Assembly: GCF_020405205.1 (NCBI RefSeq)
Contig: NZ_CP084469.1
Coordinates: forward strand, 2,108,001-2,172,000
Source: Natrinema salinisoli
Lineage (GTDB): Archaea > Halobacteriota > Halobacteria > Halobacteriales > Natrialbaceae
DNA: 64,000 bases
Direction of reading: 5' to 3'
In this document: positions 7,437 through 16,349 of the stretch, in pieces
Layout: every line of letters begins with the position of its first letter
Position numbering within the stretch: the first letter of the stretch is position 1
Notes under the pieces: model-generated
What the model was told of the DNA's origin: nothing
Database searches by the model: none
Seen by the model: the letters and a program-made list of their open reading frames with translations, nothing else
Made by a program: the position numbers and the translations under genes

Positions 7437-8477
7437 TTAGTAGTGGACGCTTCGCGTGAGGACGAAGACCAGCAGTGCCATCAGGAGGGATCCGAGCAGG
7501 GTTTCGACACCGGCGATGGCACGAGCCCACCCGCCGACCGGCTGGATGTCGCCGTAGCCGAGCGTCGCGAAGGTAATGACGCTGAAGTAGAGGCTCTTGA
7601 GGAACGCCCGAACGAGGAGCCACCTCGGTGCATCGGTGGGGTCGTCGATCTGATACGTGACCGCACTGTCGGTCCCGACCTCTCGAATGCCGCCGGTCAG
7701 CGGATAGAGCCCCGCGCAGACGAGTATCAAGAGCAGCGACGTCGCCACGACCCGCCACGGGCTCGTCCCGTACTGCATGACCCAGCGCGAGCCGGCGAGC
7801 TTGAGCGCCTGGAGGTAGTTTCCGACCCGCCAGGCCTGCCGTCGGCGGAAGTCCATCTCGCGCAGGTAGTAGGTGTGGACCAGTTCGGGAAACGCGTTCT
7901 CGTCGTACAGCCGCTGGAGCTCCCGGTAGACCCACTGTGCGGAGTCGACTCGATCCGCGAGCACGCTGTCCGACGCCTCAACGATCCCGTCCTCGTACAC
8001 CGTCCGCTCGCCGAACGCGGTTTCGAGATTGATCCGAACGTCGGTCAGGCCCGCACGATAGAGCCTCGCGTCTCGAAAGTCCGCGTCGCGGAGATCGACG
8101 AAGACGAACACCGCGTCGTGGAGGTTCGCCTTCCGGAACGACGTTCCGTGTGCATCGACGTCCCGAAACGTCGCCCGGCGGAGGTCCGTCTTCGAGAGGT
8201 CGGCACCGTCGAGGACCGCATCCGTGAAGTCCGCGCCGACGAGGGACCGACCCGCGAGAAACGACGTGCCGCTTAGCGTCGCTCCCCGAAAGTTCGCCCC
8301 GTCGAGCCGCTCGCCCGTCTCCGGCGACTCCCGTTCGTACGCCGCCATCGGAACGGCAGTCTCGGCGTGCCAGATACACCGATCGGTGTCCTCCCACGTC
8401 GGCCGCCAGCAACAGATCGCCCCTGCGCGATCGACTCCGCTAGTGCTCGTGACGTGACCGCAGCGCGGTTCGGTCAT
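7437..8477 (-). CDS. Pentapeptide-repeat protein with two-helix potassium-type ion channel
   Basis: 346 residues from the ATG at 8477; a longer frame exists upstream but lacks haloarchaeal character. The N-terminal 60 residues hold a CGH...CCW...C cysteine set. Residues about 75-160 are pentapeptide repeats (GANFRGATL, GADLSKTDL, DADFRDARL). The C-terminal third has membrane helices flanking TLGYGDIQP, a K+ channel selectivity filter. This is the 'pentapeptide plus ion-channel 2' architecture. It is on the same strand as the GT39-like gene, 104 bases downstream of it, so it may be read through from the iron-box operon, but it may also have its own promoter. Confidence 0.85.
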   Translation of the reverse strand: MTEPRCGHVTSTSGVDRAGAICCWRPTWEDTDRCIWHAETAVPMAAYERESPETGERLDGANFRGATLSGTSFLAGRSLVGADFTDAVLDGADLSKTDLRRATFRDVDAHGTSFRKANLHDAVFVFVDLRDADFRDARLYRAGLTDVRINLETAFGERTVYEDGIVEASDSVLADRVDSAQWVYRELQRLYDENAFPELVHTYYLREMDFRRRQAWRVGNYLQALKLAGSRWVMQYGTSPWRVVATSLLLILVCAGLYPLTGGIREVGTDSAVTYQIDDPTDAPRWLLVRAFLKSLYFSVITFATLGYGDIQPVGGWARAIAGVETLLGSLLMALLVFVLTRSVHY

Positions 8478-8581
8478 ACTCCTTCTGCCGAGCAGTCGAT
8501 CCCTAATGGTGGTGCCTGAATTGACCCGGCCAGCCACTTCCCGAGTCGCCGACGGTCGGAATGCGTCTCCGATACCGGGTC

Positions 8582-10786
8582 TCACTCCTCGAGTCGCGTT
8601 TCGAACGTCTCCCACTGGCTGTGGGTCTCCGGCCGGTCGGGGAGATAGGTTCCTTCGGTGCCGCAGTCGGTAGCGAGCCGACAGCCCGTCCGCTCGGGCG
8701 GCCAGATCGCCTCGACGCCGTCCTCGGTCGGCCGGACGGTCACCTCCTGTCGGTAGGTGTACGTCGCCCCTCCCGGCTGAACCTGGGTGATCGTCAGCAC
8801 GATCTCGTCGGCCCCGTCGAACGATACCGTCTCGTTCGGCGATCGGTTCAGCGCGACGCTGCCGCGGGCGTCAGTAGCGTTCTTTCCGCCGTTGCGGCCG
8901 CCCGCCGCGTCGCGCTCGAGGGACCACCCGATTGACAGTTCGCTGTCGGGGTTGGCGACGGTGTAGCCCGCGACCTCGCCGTCGTTCTCGAGGCGAACGC
9001 GGACCCGATCGACGCGACTGGCGATTCCGACGGTGGTGGTCCCCTCGAGGCGCTCGCCCGACCGGACCGAGAGCGGTTCGATCTGGGCGACGATCTCGTC
9101 GTCGGGCGTGGCCGTCCATGCGCCCTGGTACGTGTACCGGTAATAGTCGCGGTTCGGATAGGCGTCGAGGACGGCGAAATCGCGTTCCGGAGAGCCCTCG
9201 AGCGCGTAGACCACCTCTCCGTCGAGGCCGCCGTCGTTCCGAAGGGCCTGGAACGGGTGGTTCTGCCACTGGCCGTAGGGCGCCGGCAGGAAGACCAGCG
9301 CGTTCTCGAGGTCGCGGTCCTCGAACGGCTCGTAGGCCGACTCGAACCGCTCGGTGTGGGCGGCGTTGCGCTCGACCGGGGCCGAGAGGAGGGCGGCGTT
9401 GGCCGCGCCGGCGACGAGGACGCTCACGAGCAGGGCGGAGAGGACGAGGGCGCGGGCCGTCCGGGGCGACGCGACGGCGGCGATCCGGCTCCGGAGCGCG
9501 GCGTCGCGACACCGCCGGAACCCGACGGCGACGGCGAACCCGGCGAAGATCGAGAGAGGAACGAGCAGGTCGAAGTGATAGAACGGGCCGAATTTCGAGA
9601 GCAGCCCGGTGGTCGGATCGGCGATCCCGGCGTGAACGTTGTAGTTGCCCCAGAACGCGACGTTACCGAGCGTGACGGAGCCGAAGAGCGCGGCCACCAG
9701 CAGGCCCGCAGTTCGATCGCTCTGACGCTCGCGCTCGCCGTCGGCGTCGCGACCTGGGAGCCAGCGCCACAGCGCGACTGCCGTCCCCAGCAGCGCGGTG
9801 CCCGTTCCGAGCAGCCCCGCGGTGAACCACCGGGTGGCGAAGTACCAGAGTGCAGCACCGTTCGCCTCCAGGGCGACGGCCGGCGTGTACTCGAGCGAGT
9901 GATCGAGGAGTTCGCGGTGGCCGAACCCGGGCCCATCGAGCGGGGCGAACGCGGCGTACGGGAAGGTGAGGGGTGACCCCGTGACGCGAGCGTTGTACGC
10001 GAGCGTCAATCCGACGAGAGCCAGCCCGATCGCGGCGGTCGCGACGTTCCGTCGAACGGGGTCCGGAAGCGGTCGGAATCCCCGCTGCCACCAGCGGCCG
10101 CGAACCGATCGCAGCACCGACCAGCCCGCGTGACAGATGAAGGGGAGTGCGAACAGGACGGCGGTGTACGGCCGCGCGAAGAAGGCGATCCCGATCGCGG
10201 CTCCCGCCGAGACGGCATTGCGGAGTCGCCCCGTGCGGACGCCGCGGAGGTACCACACCGCAAAGAGGAGATTCAGAAACGTGGTCGGCGCGTACGGCAG
10301 AAACACCGACGACGTGAGTAGCGTCATGGGGGCGGCAGCGAAGACGGCCGCAGCGACGACGCCGACCCATCGGTCGAACACCATCGACCCGAGGAGGTAG
10401 ACGAGCGCAGTGTTGCCCACCGCAACGGCGACGAGCGTCACCCGCGGCTCGCCGAACAGCGCCATCGAGACGGCGTACATCGCGGGGATGACCGGCGAGT
10501 ACTTCGAATAGAGTCGGCCGCCGTCCTGAACGAAAAACCACGGCCGGAACGCGTCGGCGAGCTCGCCGGCGTGCATCTCGAGTTGCCCCTCGAGTAGCAA
10601 CGCGGCCTGCAGGAGGTAGACGCCCTCGTCGTCGTTGCTCGAGTGATAGGGGAAGAGCTCGGTCGCGAGTATTGCCACTGCGAGGCCGGCGAGACAGACG
10701 ACGGCGAGTGCGGCGAGGTGGACGCGACGGACTCGGTCGGGACCGTATTCCGACGACCGAACCCAGCGAAGCGAATCGCGGATCAC
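8582..10786 (-). CDS. GT39/ArnT-like polytopic glycosyltransferase
   Basis: 734 residues: about 12 membrane helices (residues 20-440), then a soluble C-terminal part of about 270 residues that would be outside the cell. The first outer loop contains SSNDDEGVYL, the acidic motif expected in PMT/ArnT-type enzymes, which use polyprenyl-phosphate sugars outside the membrane. It begins 18 bases after the iron-binding lipoprotein stop, so both are read from the promoter under box C. That an extracellular sugar transferase is co-transcribed with an iron receptor is unusual. The acceptor (protein, lipid or polymer) is unknown. Confidence 0.78.
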   Translation of the reverse strand: MIRDSLRWVRSSEYGPDRVRRVHLAALAVVCLAGLAVAILATELFPYHSSNDDEGVYLLQAALLLEGQLEMHAGELADAFRPWFFVQDGGRLYSKYSPVIPAMYAVSMALFGEPRVTLVAVAVGNTALVYLLGSMVFDRWVGVVAAAVFAAAPMTLLTSSVFLPYAPTTFLNLLFAVWYLRGVRTGRLRNAVSAGAAIGIAFFARPYTAVLFALPFICHAGWSVLRSVRGRWWQRGFRPLPDPVRRNVATAAIGLALVGLTLAYNARVTGSPLTFPYAAFAPLDGPGFGHRELLDHSLEYTPAVALEANGAALWYFATRWFTAGLLGTGTALLGTAVALWRWLPGRDADGERERQSDRTAGLLVAALFGSVTLGNVAFWGNYNVHAGIADPTTGLLSKFGPFYHFDLLVPLSIFAGFAVAVGFRRCRDAALRSRIAAVASPRTARALVLSALLVSVLVAGAANAALLSAPVERNAAHTERFESAYEPFEDRDLENALVFLPAPYGQWQNHPFQALRNDGGLDGEVVYALEGSPERDFAVLDAYPNRDYYRYTYQGAWTATPDDEIVAQIEPLSVRSGERLEGTTTVGIASRVDRVRVRLENDGEVAGYTVANPDSELSIGWSLERDAAGGRNGGKNATDARGSVALNRSPNETVSFDGADEIVLTITQVQPGGATYTYRQEVTVRPTEDGVEAIWPPERTGCRLATDCGTEGTYLPDRPETHSQWETFETRLEE

Positions 10787-10804
10787 GAGGAGAGTGGGGA
10801 CTGC

Positions 10805-11938
10805 TTAGATGCTGATCCCGTCGATGCTTCGCATCAGGTCTATCGTCGGCTGAAGGTCGGACAGTTCGGTCAGGTCGATGTCTTCCGGGACGTTCAGCTC
10901 GTCGATCGACGGCAGATCGCCGACCGGTTCGGCCTCGGGGATCAGCGGATACTCGAACGTTTCCACGGCGAAGAACTCCTGGGCCTCCGCCGAGAGCAGG
11001 TGGCGGATGAAGTTCTCGGCCAGATCGGGGACGTCCGTGCTGTCGATCACGGTCGCGCCCGCGACGTCGAAGGTCGCACCCGCGTCGCCCTCGGTGAACG
11101 TCGTGGCGATCGGCGCGTCCGGCGATCCCTCGAGCACCCGCTGGATGTAGTAGTGGTTCGTGAAGCCGGCGTCGATCTCGCCGTCCGCGACGGCCTGACA
11201 GACGGCCAGTTCGTCGGGATAGGACTGGATTCCGTTGTCGACGACGCTCTGGAGCCACTCGCGGGTTTCCTCTTCGCCCTGGAGGATGCGCATCGCGGTG
11301 ACGAACGACTGGCAGGAGCCGTAGGAGGGGGCCCAGCCGAGGTCGCCCTCGAAGTCGGCGTAAGCGTCGATGCTCGTCGGCAGGTCGCTCTCGGAGTATT
11401 CCTCCGTATTATACGGGATCGTCCGAATGCGACCGGAGGTACCGATCCACTGATCGGTCCGGAACTCGCTGGGGACCATCTCGAGGACGTCGTCCGACAG
11501 CGACCGGGCGAGTCCCTCGCTCGCGACCTCGCCGAGTGCGGCGGAGTCGACGGTGAAGAAGACGTCCGCGTCCGTCCCCGAGCCCGCTTCGACCATCTGG
11601 TTCGCGAGATCGGCGGAGCCGCCGTAGCGCGGTCCGACGACCTCGAAATCGTCGTACTCGTCTACGAGGCTGCTGATGAGCGTTCCGACGAGGAACTCGT
11701 TTCGACCGGAGTAGATGTGCAGTTCGCCCTCGAGGTCGGGGAGCTCCGCCATCGGCGTCCCGCCGGGCGTGCCCCGACCGGCCCGCCCGGAACCGATCTG
11801 GTTGAAGACGTTGCCGCCGTCTTCGTCCTCCTCCTCGCTTCCGATTAGACCCGTACAGCCGGCCAGCCCGGCCGTGCCGATCGCAGCCGAGCCGGCGAGA
11901 AACGCTCGCCGTCCCGTGGAATCGTATTGCTTCGTCAT
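10805..11938 (-). CDS. Iron(III) ABC transporter substrate-binding lipoprotein (FbpA-like)
   Basis: 377 residues. Tat signal GRRAFLAGSAAIG followed by lipobox LAGC, then an acidic linker and a type II periplasmic binding domain starting ELHIYSGRNE. NHYY near residue 260 matches the paired tyrosines that ligate Fe3+ in FbpA proteins. The partner permease is at 2471. The promoter shows TATA (TATAAGTATATTT on the minus strand), then box C, then the ATG four to five bases later, giving a leaderless and tightly repressible start. The GT39-like gene follows in the same operon. Confidence 0.9.
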   Translation of the reverse strand: MTKQYDSTGRRAFLAGSAAIGTAGLAGCTGLIGSEEEDEDGGNVFNQIGSGRAGRGTPGGTPMAELPDLEGELHIYSGRNEFLVGTLISSLVDEYDDFEVVGPRYGGSADLANQMVEAGSGTDADVFFTVDSAALGEVASEGLARSLSDDVLEMVPSEFRTDQWIGTSGRIRTIPYNTEEYSESDLPTSIDAYADFEGDLGWAPSYGSCQSFVTAMRILQGEEETREWLQSVVDNGIQSYPDELAVCQAVADGEIDAGFTNHYYIQRVLEGSPDAPIATTFTEGDAGATFDVAGATVIDSTDVPDLAENFIRHLLSAEAQEFFAVETFEYPLIPEAEPVGDLPSIDELNVPEDIDLTELSDLQPTIDLMRSIDGISI

Positions 11939-11943
11939 GTGTT

Positions 11944-11957
11944 TTAGGCTACCCTAA
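11944..11957. promoter_or_regulatory. DtxR-type metal-regulator box C
   Basis: TTAGG CTAC CCTAA on the plus strand, lying between a TATA element and the ATG of the iron-binding lipoprotein gene (start 11938) and just 6 bases beyond the stop of the upstream RGP gene. Confidence 0.82.
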
Positions 11958-11963
11958 ATATAC

Positions 11964-13130
11964 TTATAGGCGTCGATTCTCCACAACCGGAGCGGTGCGC
12001 TCGAGCGCCGAGAGACACTCGAGCCAGTCGCGCATGTGCTCGCCGACGTAGTTGAAGAACGCGCCGTTGTTGTACTCCTCCCAGTCGCCCTCGGCGAGTT
12101 CGTCGGCCATGTCTTCGAAGACCTCCTCGTAATCGTCCGCGTCCGAGCCGACCTCGTCGACGATGCGCCAGAGGTGTTCGTTCAGCTCGAGGCCCGGAAC
12201 CTCGTTGTTGAGGTCGTCGAACGTGCTCCGGGGGGCCTTGTTGTGCTCACAGAGGGGCGCTCCGTTGTAGATGCGTTTGCCGAGGACGTCGCAGGCGCGC
12301 TTGAGGAAGACGCCCGACCAGATGTCGTCGAAGCGGCCGACCTCCCACTCGTTGTCGTCCATCGGGAGCTGGTAGAACGCCGGGATCACCTCGCGCCGGA
12401 AGGCGAGGTTCATCGAGCAGACGGTGAGGTAGTTGCGCCGCGCGGCGACGAAGTCGTCGCCGAAGTCGTCGCTCGAGGTTCGGGTCTGGGCCTGTCCCTC
12501 GAGGTCGCCGTCCATGAGGATGCGAACGGCGTCCAGGTCGGGGACGTTGGTCCACAGGCCCTGCGAAGCGACGACCTCGCCCCCGGCGATCTCGGTCGTC
12601 CCGGTTTCGACGGATTCGTTCATCGCCGAGTAGGGGTAGCCGCGCGGGTAGAGGCCGTGTTCGTCGGCGTTCTGGTAGAGGACGTTGACCCACTGCTCGT
12701 CGGAGGAGACCTCTTCGATCTCGCCCTCGAAGGCGATGTTCTCCATGTGCGTCCCGAAGAAGTCCTGATCCTCGTGGGGAAGCGTGTCGTCGTCGATGAA
12801 GAAGCCGTAGTCGAACTCGTCGTGGGCCCACATGTAGAGCAGGCCGAAGCTCGTCTCGGCGTGGCTCGCCGCCGGGACGATGTGGCCGTACTCGGCGACG
12901 TCGTGGTCCGCGTACCACTCCTCGCGACGGCTGCCGTCGAAGACCTCGCCCGAAACGCCCTCGTCCTCGAGCATCGCTTCCATCTCGTCGGTGTCACAGA
13001 AGTCCTCGGTGACGAGCACGACGTGCAGCCGCGAGAGGTCGAAGCCGTGATCGCGCGCGTTCGCGAAGTACGACCGCATGCACTCGTACTCTCGGATCGT
13101 CGGGACGACGACACAGATATCCTGACTCAT
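11964..13130 (-). CDS. Reversibly glycosylated polypeptide / UDP-arabinopyranose mutase-like protein (GT75)
   Basis: 388 residues from the ATG at 13130; an in-frame start 24 bases earlier would be encoded by box D itself, so it was not used. The protein resembles the RGP family ('alpha-1,4-glucan-protein synthase'), which interconverts pyranose and furanose forms of UDP-sugars: ICVVVPTIRE at the N-terminus, GFFIDDDTLPHED with the acidic triad near residue 115, and a late GVFLKRACD...VLGKRIYNGAPLCEHNK segment. It lies 7 bases after the flippase-like gene and 25 bases before the iron-binding lipoprotein gene, and has its own box. A role in providing a furanose sugar donor is inferred. Confidence 0.8.
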   Translation of the reverse strand: MSQDICVVVPTIREYECMRSYFANARDHGFDLSRLHVVLVTEDFCDTDEMEAMLEDEGVSGEVFDGSRREEWYADHDVAEYGHIVPAASHAETSFGLLYMWAHDEFDYGFFIDDDTLPHEDQDFFGTHMENIAFEGEIEEVSSDEQWVNVLYQNADEHGLYPRGYPYSAMNESVETGTTEIAGGEVVASQGLWTNVPDLDAVRILMDGDLEGQAQTRTSSDDFGDDFVAARRNYLTVCSMNLAFRREVIPAFYQLPMDDNEWEVGRFDDIWSGVFLKRACDVLGKRIYNGAPLCEHNKAPRSTFDDLNNEVPGLELNEHLWRIVDEVGSDADDYEEVFEDMADELAEGDWEEYNNGAFFNYVGEHMRDWLECLSALERTAPVVENRRL

Positions 13131-13137
13131 TGCTCCG

Positions 13138-14313
13138 CTATCTTTTAGGCTCACCTAAAAACGTGTCGGTCTCCCGCGTCGCGTCTTGGCTCGAGTCCGC
13201 CGCGTCCGAAAGCGAAATCCCCAACGAGGCGACCGAACCCGCTCCGCCGACCAGCGTGACGCCGTTTTTCAGCGCGTGATCGACGATCGCCGCGGCCAGC
13301 GCCGTGCTCGCGCCGAGGGGCGTCAGCCCGACGACGAGCGCGGTGAACGCGGCCTCGTAGAGGCCCACGCCGCCCTGGGACAACGGCAATACCTTCGCGA
13401 GGTTCCCGACGCTGACGGCCAGCGTTCCCACCGCCAACAACGTGGCGACGCCGAGCCCGCTGCCCAGCGCTGCGAGGACGAGGACCGCGGTGAGCACGTC
13501 CAGCGCCCATATCAGTAGACTCCCCGCGCCGATGGTCGCCACCGCTTTCGGCTGGCGAGCGACGACCTGGACGTCACCCGCGAAGCGAAGCGCAGCCTCG
13601 AGAGCCGACTCGAGGCGCGGCCGGCCGGCGACCCGCGCCCGAAGTCGCCCACCCAGTCCGTGATTAGCCCGAGCGGAGGTGACGACGACGAATCCGACGC
13701 CGACGGTCGCCGTGCTCACGGCCGCGGCGGCGACCAGCGCGGTCCGGGCACCGCCGGCTTCCGCGACGATCTCGAGCGGGCCGGCCCCGCCCAGCGTGAG
13801 CCACACCGTCGCGACGCCCGCGAGCGCGGCGATGGTCGCCAGATCGAACACCCGTTCGACGGCCAGCGACGCGAAGCCGGTGGTGTAGGGAACGCCTCGG
13901 CGGTCGTTCATCACGTACGCGCGGACCGCGTCGCCCGCTCGCGCCGGAATCGCGAGGTTCGCGGTCTGGCTGACGAAGACGGCCAGCGTCGGGAGGACCA
14001 TCCCGCCACGCTGTCCCATCGCGGCCAGTACGTCGCCGTACCGACGTCCCCGGAGCGGCCACGAGAGAGCGTAGACGACGACTGCAGCGCCGAGGAGCAG
14101 TGGATCGGCGTTCGCCATCTCGGCCCCGACGGTCCTGATATCGATCTCCCGAAGGGCGACGACCAGTCCGAGCACCACGAGTCCCGTCCCCGCAATCGTC
14201 AGTCGGCGACGAGTGACCGCGCCGGCGAGCCCGCCGCTCGCCGATCCGTCGCTCCCCGATCCCGACCCCCGGTCGGCGTCCTGCGAGCTCGAGTCCTCGC
14301 CCCCGTCGTTCAT
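13138..14313 (-). CDS. Flippase-like membrane protein (LPG synthase TM / UPF0104 family)
   Basis: 391 residues from the ATG at 14313; the longer frame would start inside or above box E. A polar, Ser/Asp-rich N-terminus of about 40 residues is followed by 8-9 membrane helices. Typical family signatures are ALSWPLRGRRY, ANLAIPARAGDAVRAYVM, FASLAVERVFD and LSQGGVGLYEAAF. The family includes the C-terminal domain of AglD and proteins thought to act on polyprenyl-linked sugars. The last codons (F L G E P K R) are spelled by the downstream gene's metal box, so the operator is embedded in this coding end. The box at its own promoter (E) has one deviation. Confidence 0.85.
   Translation of the reverse strand: MNDGGEDSSSQDADRGSGSGSDGSASGGLAGAVTRRRLTIAGTGLVVLGLVVALREIDIRTVGAEMANADPLLLGAAVVVYALSWPLRGRRYGDVLAAMGQRGGMVLPTLAVFVSQTANLAIPARAGDAVRAYVMNDRRGVPYTTGFASLAVERVFDLATIAALAGVATVWLTLGGAGPLEIVAEAGGARTALVAAAAVSTATVGVGFVVVTSARANHGLGGRLRARVAGRPRLESALEAALRFAGDVQVVARQPKAVATIGAGSLLIWALDVLTAVLVLAALGSGLGVATLLAVGTLAVSVGNLAKVLPLSQGGVGLYEAAFTALVVGLTPLGASTALAAAIVDHALKNGVTLVGGAGSVASLGISLSDAADSSQDATRETDTFLGEPKR
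13145..13158. promoter_or_regulatory. DtxR-type metal-regulator box D (inside coding end)
   Basis: TTAGG CTCA CCTAA, extended by one more A/T pair on each side. It overlaps the last codons of the flippase-like gene and ends 15 bases before the RGP ATG at 13130. Confidence 0.78.
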
Positions 14314-14339
14314 GCTCGAATCCTCTCGATCCCAGATAT

Positions 14340-14353
14340 TTAAGCCCACCTAA
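14340..14353. promoter_or_regulatory. DtxR-type metal-regulator box E (one mismatch)
   Basis: TTAAG CCCA CCTAA on the plus strand. On the minus strand the inner edge merges with TTAAATATC, a TATA element about 25 bases before the flippase ATG at 14313. One base of one half-site deviates from the other four boxes. Confidence 0.65.
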
Positions 14354-14425
14354 AACGCGCCGGACCCGGCTCGATGGTCGCTCTCGAGGGCATTTCCGCA
14401 GCGAAAAGAAACGATCTGTCCGCGC

Positions 14426-15355
14426 TCAGCGGAGTTCGTCGATGATCTCCCGGGTCGACCGGCGGACCGCCTCGTCGCTCGAGAGGCGGGGCTCCCAGCC
14501 CAGCGCCGAGAGCTTCTCGATCGAGAGGCGCATCTTCGGGACGTCGCCGGTCCAGCCGCGGTCGCCGCCGGTGTACTCGTGGTCGGGGTCGACGCCCAAC
14601 TCGTCGGCGACGATGGCCGCGATCCGGTCGACCGAGGTCGTCGTCCGCGTGCCGAGGTTGTAGGTGTTCATCGCGTCGTCGGCGTGTTCGACGACGTGCA
14701 ATATTGCATCGAGACAGTCCTCGAGGTGCAGGTAGGACTTCTCCTGTCGGCCGTCGCCGAGAATCGTCAGGTGCTCGGGGTCGTCCCGCAGCTTCTCGAT
14801 GAAATCCGGGATCACTGCCCCGCGGAGACGCGGCCCGACCACGTTCGCGAATCGGAAGTTCCAGACCGTGAGATCGTGGCTGTGCGCTCGCGCGGAGAGC
14901 AACCCTTCGTCGGCCAGCTTGCTCGCCCCGTAGGCGCTGATCGGCTCGAGCGGCGCGTAATCCTCCGGCGTCGGCCGCGGAGCCTCGCCGTAGACCGTCG
15001 AGGAGGACGTGTAGGCGATCTCGGTCACGCCGGCGTCGGCCATCGCCTCGAGAATGTTGCGCGTCATCCGCGTGTTGTCGTCGAACTGACCGTGCGGTCG
15101 ATCCGTGTCGACGTGTTTCGACGCCGCGAGGTGGAAGACGAGGTCGATATCGTCGAGCTGGCCCTCGAGGGCGTCGGGGTCGGTGAGGTCTGCCTCGAGG
15201 AAGTCGGCTTCTTCGGGTACGCGGTCGCGGTCACCGTTTGACAGGTCGTCGACGATCGTTACGGCCGCGCCGTCCGCGAGCAGGCGTTCGGTCAGGTGCG
15301 ACCCGATGAAACCGGCACCGCCCGTGACGAGTACGTGTCGGCTCGAGATGGACAT
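14426..15355 (-). CDS. NAD-dependent nucleotide-sugar epimerase/dehydratase (GalE-like)
   Basis: 309-residue short-chain dehydrogenase of the extended type: VTGGAGFIGSHL (NAD site) at residues 10-21, SSSTVYGE with the catalytic Ser/Thr, and YGASK with the Tyr/Lys pair near residue 145. It should epimerise or oxidise a UDP/GDP-sugar in the cytoplasm. It is upstream of the flippase-like gene on the same strand, separated by 112 bases that include box E, so it need not share that control. It could supply the sugar nucleotide for the neighbouring glycosyl genes. The exact substrate is not readable. Confidence 0.85.
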   Translation of the reverse strand: MSISSRHVLVTGGAGFIGSHLTERLLADGAAVTIVDDLSNGDRDRVPEEADFLEADLTDPDALEGQLDDIDLVFHLAASKHVDTDRPHGQFDDNTRMTRNILEAMADAGVTEIAYTSSSTVYGEAPRPTPEDYAPLEPISAYGASKLADEGLLSARAHSHDLTVWNFRFANVVGPRLRGAVIPDFIEKLRDDPEHLTILGDGRQEKSYLHLEDCLDAILHVVEHADDAMNTYNLGTRTTTSVDRIAAIVADELGVDPDHEYTGGDRGWTGDVPKMRLSIEKLSALGWEPRLSSDEAVRRSTREIIDELR

Positions 15356-15752
15356 GGTCGAAGGTTCACTGGGGCGGTGTTAATCCTGTTGTGTTTCGCC
15401 AGGTTCGTTGTTCGGACCTTCTCGATTCCGACTGCCGCACACGCTTACCAGTTTCAGTGGAATGCAGATAGAACCGGTTACAATCCAGACGCAGGCGGTT
15501 TTCCGGCTCCGACTGCCAGCAATCTATTCTAATGAATCGGGCCGTCATTTAATGTGGGTCGGAAAGAACCCTACCGATGAACTTGTTCAGCGACGTCGAC
15601 TCGAGTATGATTCGGGCCGGCCATAGTGACCCGTCCGGTCCGGACATCGCGGAACGACTCGCTCCTCGAGGTCGATTCGTGAGGCCGTCAGATAACAAAG
15701 AATGGTTTTTCCGAAGAAACGATTTTATGGCTGGAGTCCGAACGATCGAGTC
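15356..15752. other. Gene-free stretch between epimerase and HTH gene
   Basis: About 400 bases with locally lower GC and no frame of haloarchaeal composition. It should hold the promoters of the epimerase (left) and of the HTH gene (right; AT-rich ATGGTTTTTCC and ATTTTATGG just before 15753). I see no repeat or structured element. Confidence 0.4.
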
Positions 15753-16349
15753 ATGACCGAGGACGATCCAGCCCATTGGGACGGTGACGTCAACGAGGCA
15801 GTCCTCGAGGAGTGGCTCGAGTCCACCGCCAAGTTCGAGCGCGTCCGCGAGGTGGTACTCTCCACGACGACGCCGCAGTACGCGAAGGAGATCGCCGAGC
15901 GGGCCCGCGTGAGCGAACCGACTGCCCGAAAACACCTCGAGACGCTCGCGGCGGCGGGGTTCGCGGAAACCGTCGCCACTGGTCGCGGGAAGCGGTACAA
16001 ACGGTCCAGACAGACGGTCGCGATGCAGCGGATCGTCGACATCCACCGAGAGCTCTCTCGGGAGGAGCTGACGGCGGGCATCAAGGACCTCCGTGCCCGA
16101 ATCAGGGAGTATCAGGAGGAGTACGATGCGTCGGATCCCGACGACCTCGCGTACCAGCTCGAATCCGACGCCGACGAGGGATGGAACGCCGTCTCGGCCT
16201 GGCGGGCTGCGGAAACCGACCTCGAGGTTGCGAAAGCTGCGCTCTCGCTGTACGACTTCGATCCGGACGCCGGGACCGGAACGGGGGGAGACGGCGATTC
16301 GACCGATCGCGGATCGTTCGCCGATGGCACGCTCGACGCATCCGTTTGA
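15753..16349 (+). CDS. Winged-helix regulator (DUF7342-like), possible antitoxin
   Basis: 198 residues from the ATG at 15753 (MTEDDPAHWDGDVNEAV), chosen over an earlier in-frame Met because the preceding codons are not acidic. Residues about 25-90 form a winged helix (YAKEIAERARVSEPTARKHL, then AAAGFAETVATGRGKRYK). The rest is helical and acidic with an AWRAAETDLEVAKAAL segment. It matches a haloarchaeal HTH family I know as DUF7342. The next gene begins immediately after its stop, so the two are translated together, as in toxin-antitoxin or regulator-effector pairs. Confidence 0.75.
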   Translation: MTEDDPAHWDGDVNEAVLEEWLESTAKFERVREVVLSTTTPQYAKEIAERARVSEPTARKHLETLAAAGFAETVATGRGKRYKRSRQTVAMQRIVDIHRELSREELTAGIKDLRARIREYQEEYDASDPDDLAYQLESDADEGWNAVSAWRAAETDLEVAKAALSLYDFDPDAGTGTGGDGDSTDRGSFADGTLDASV

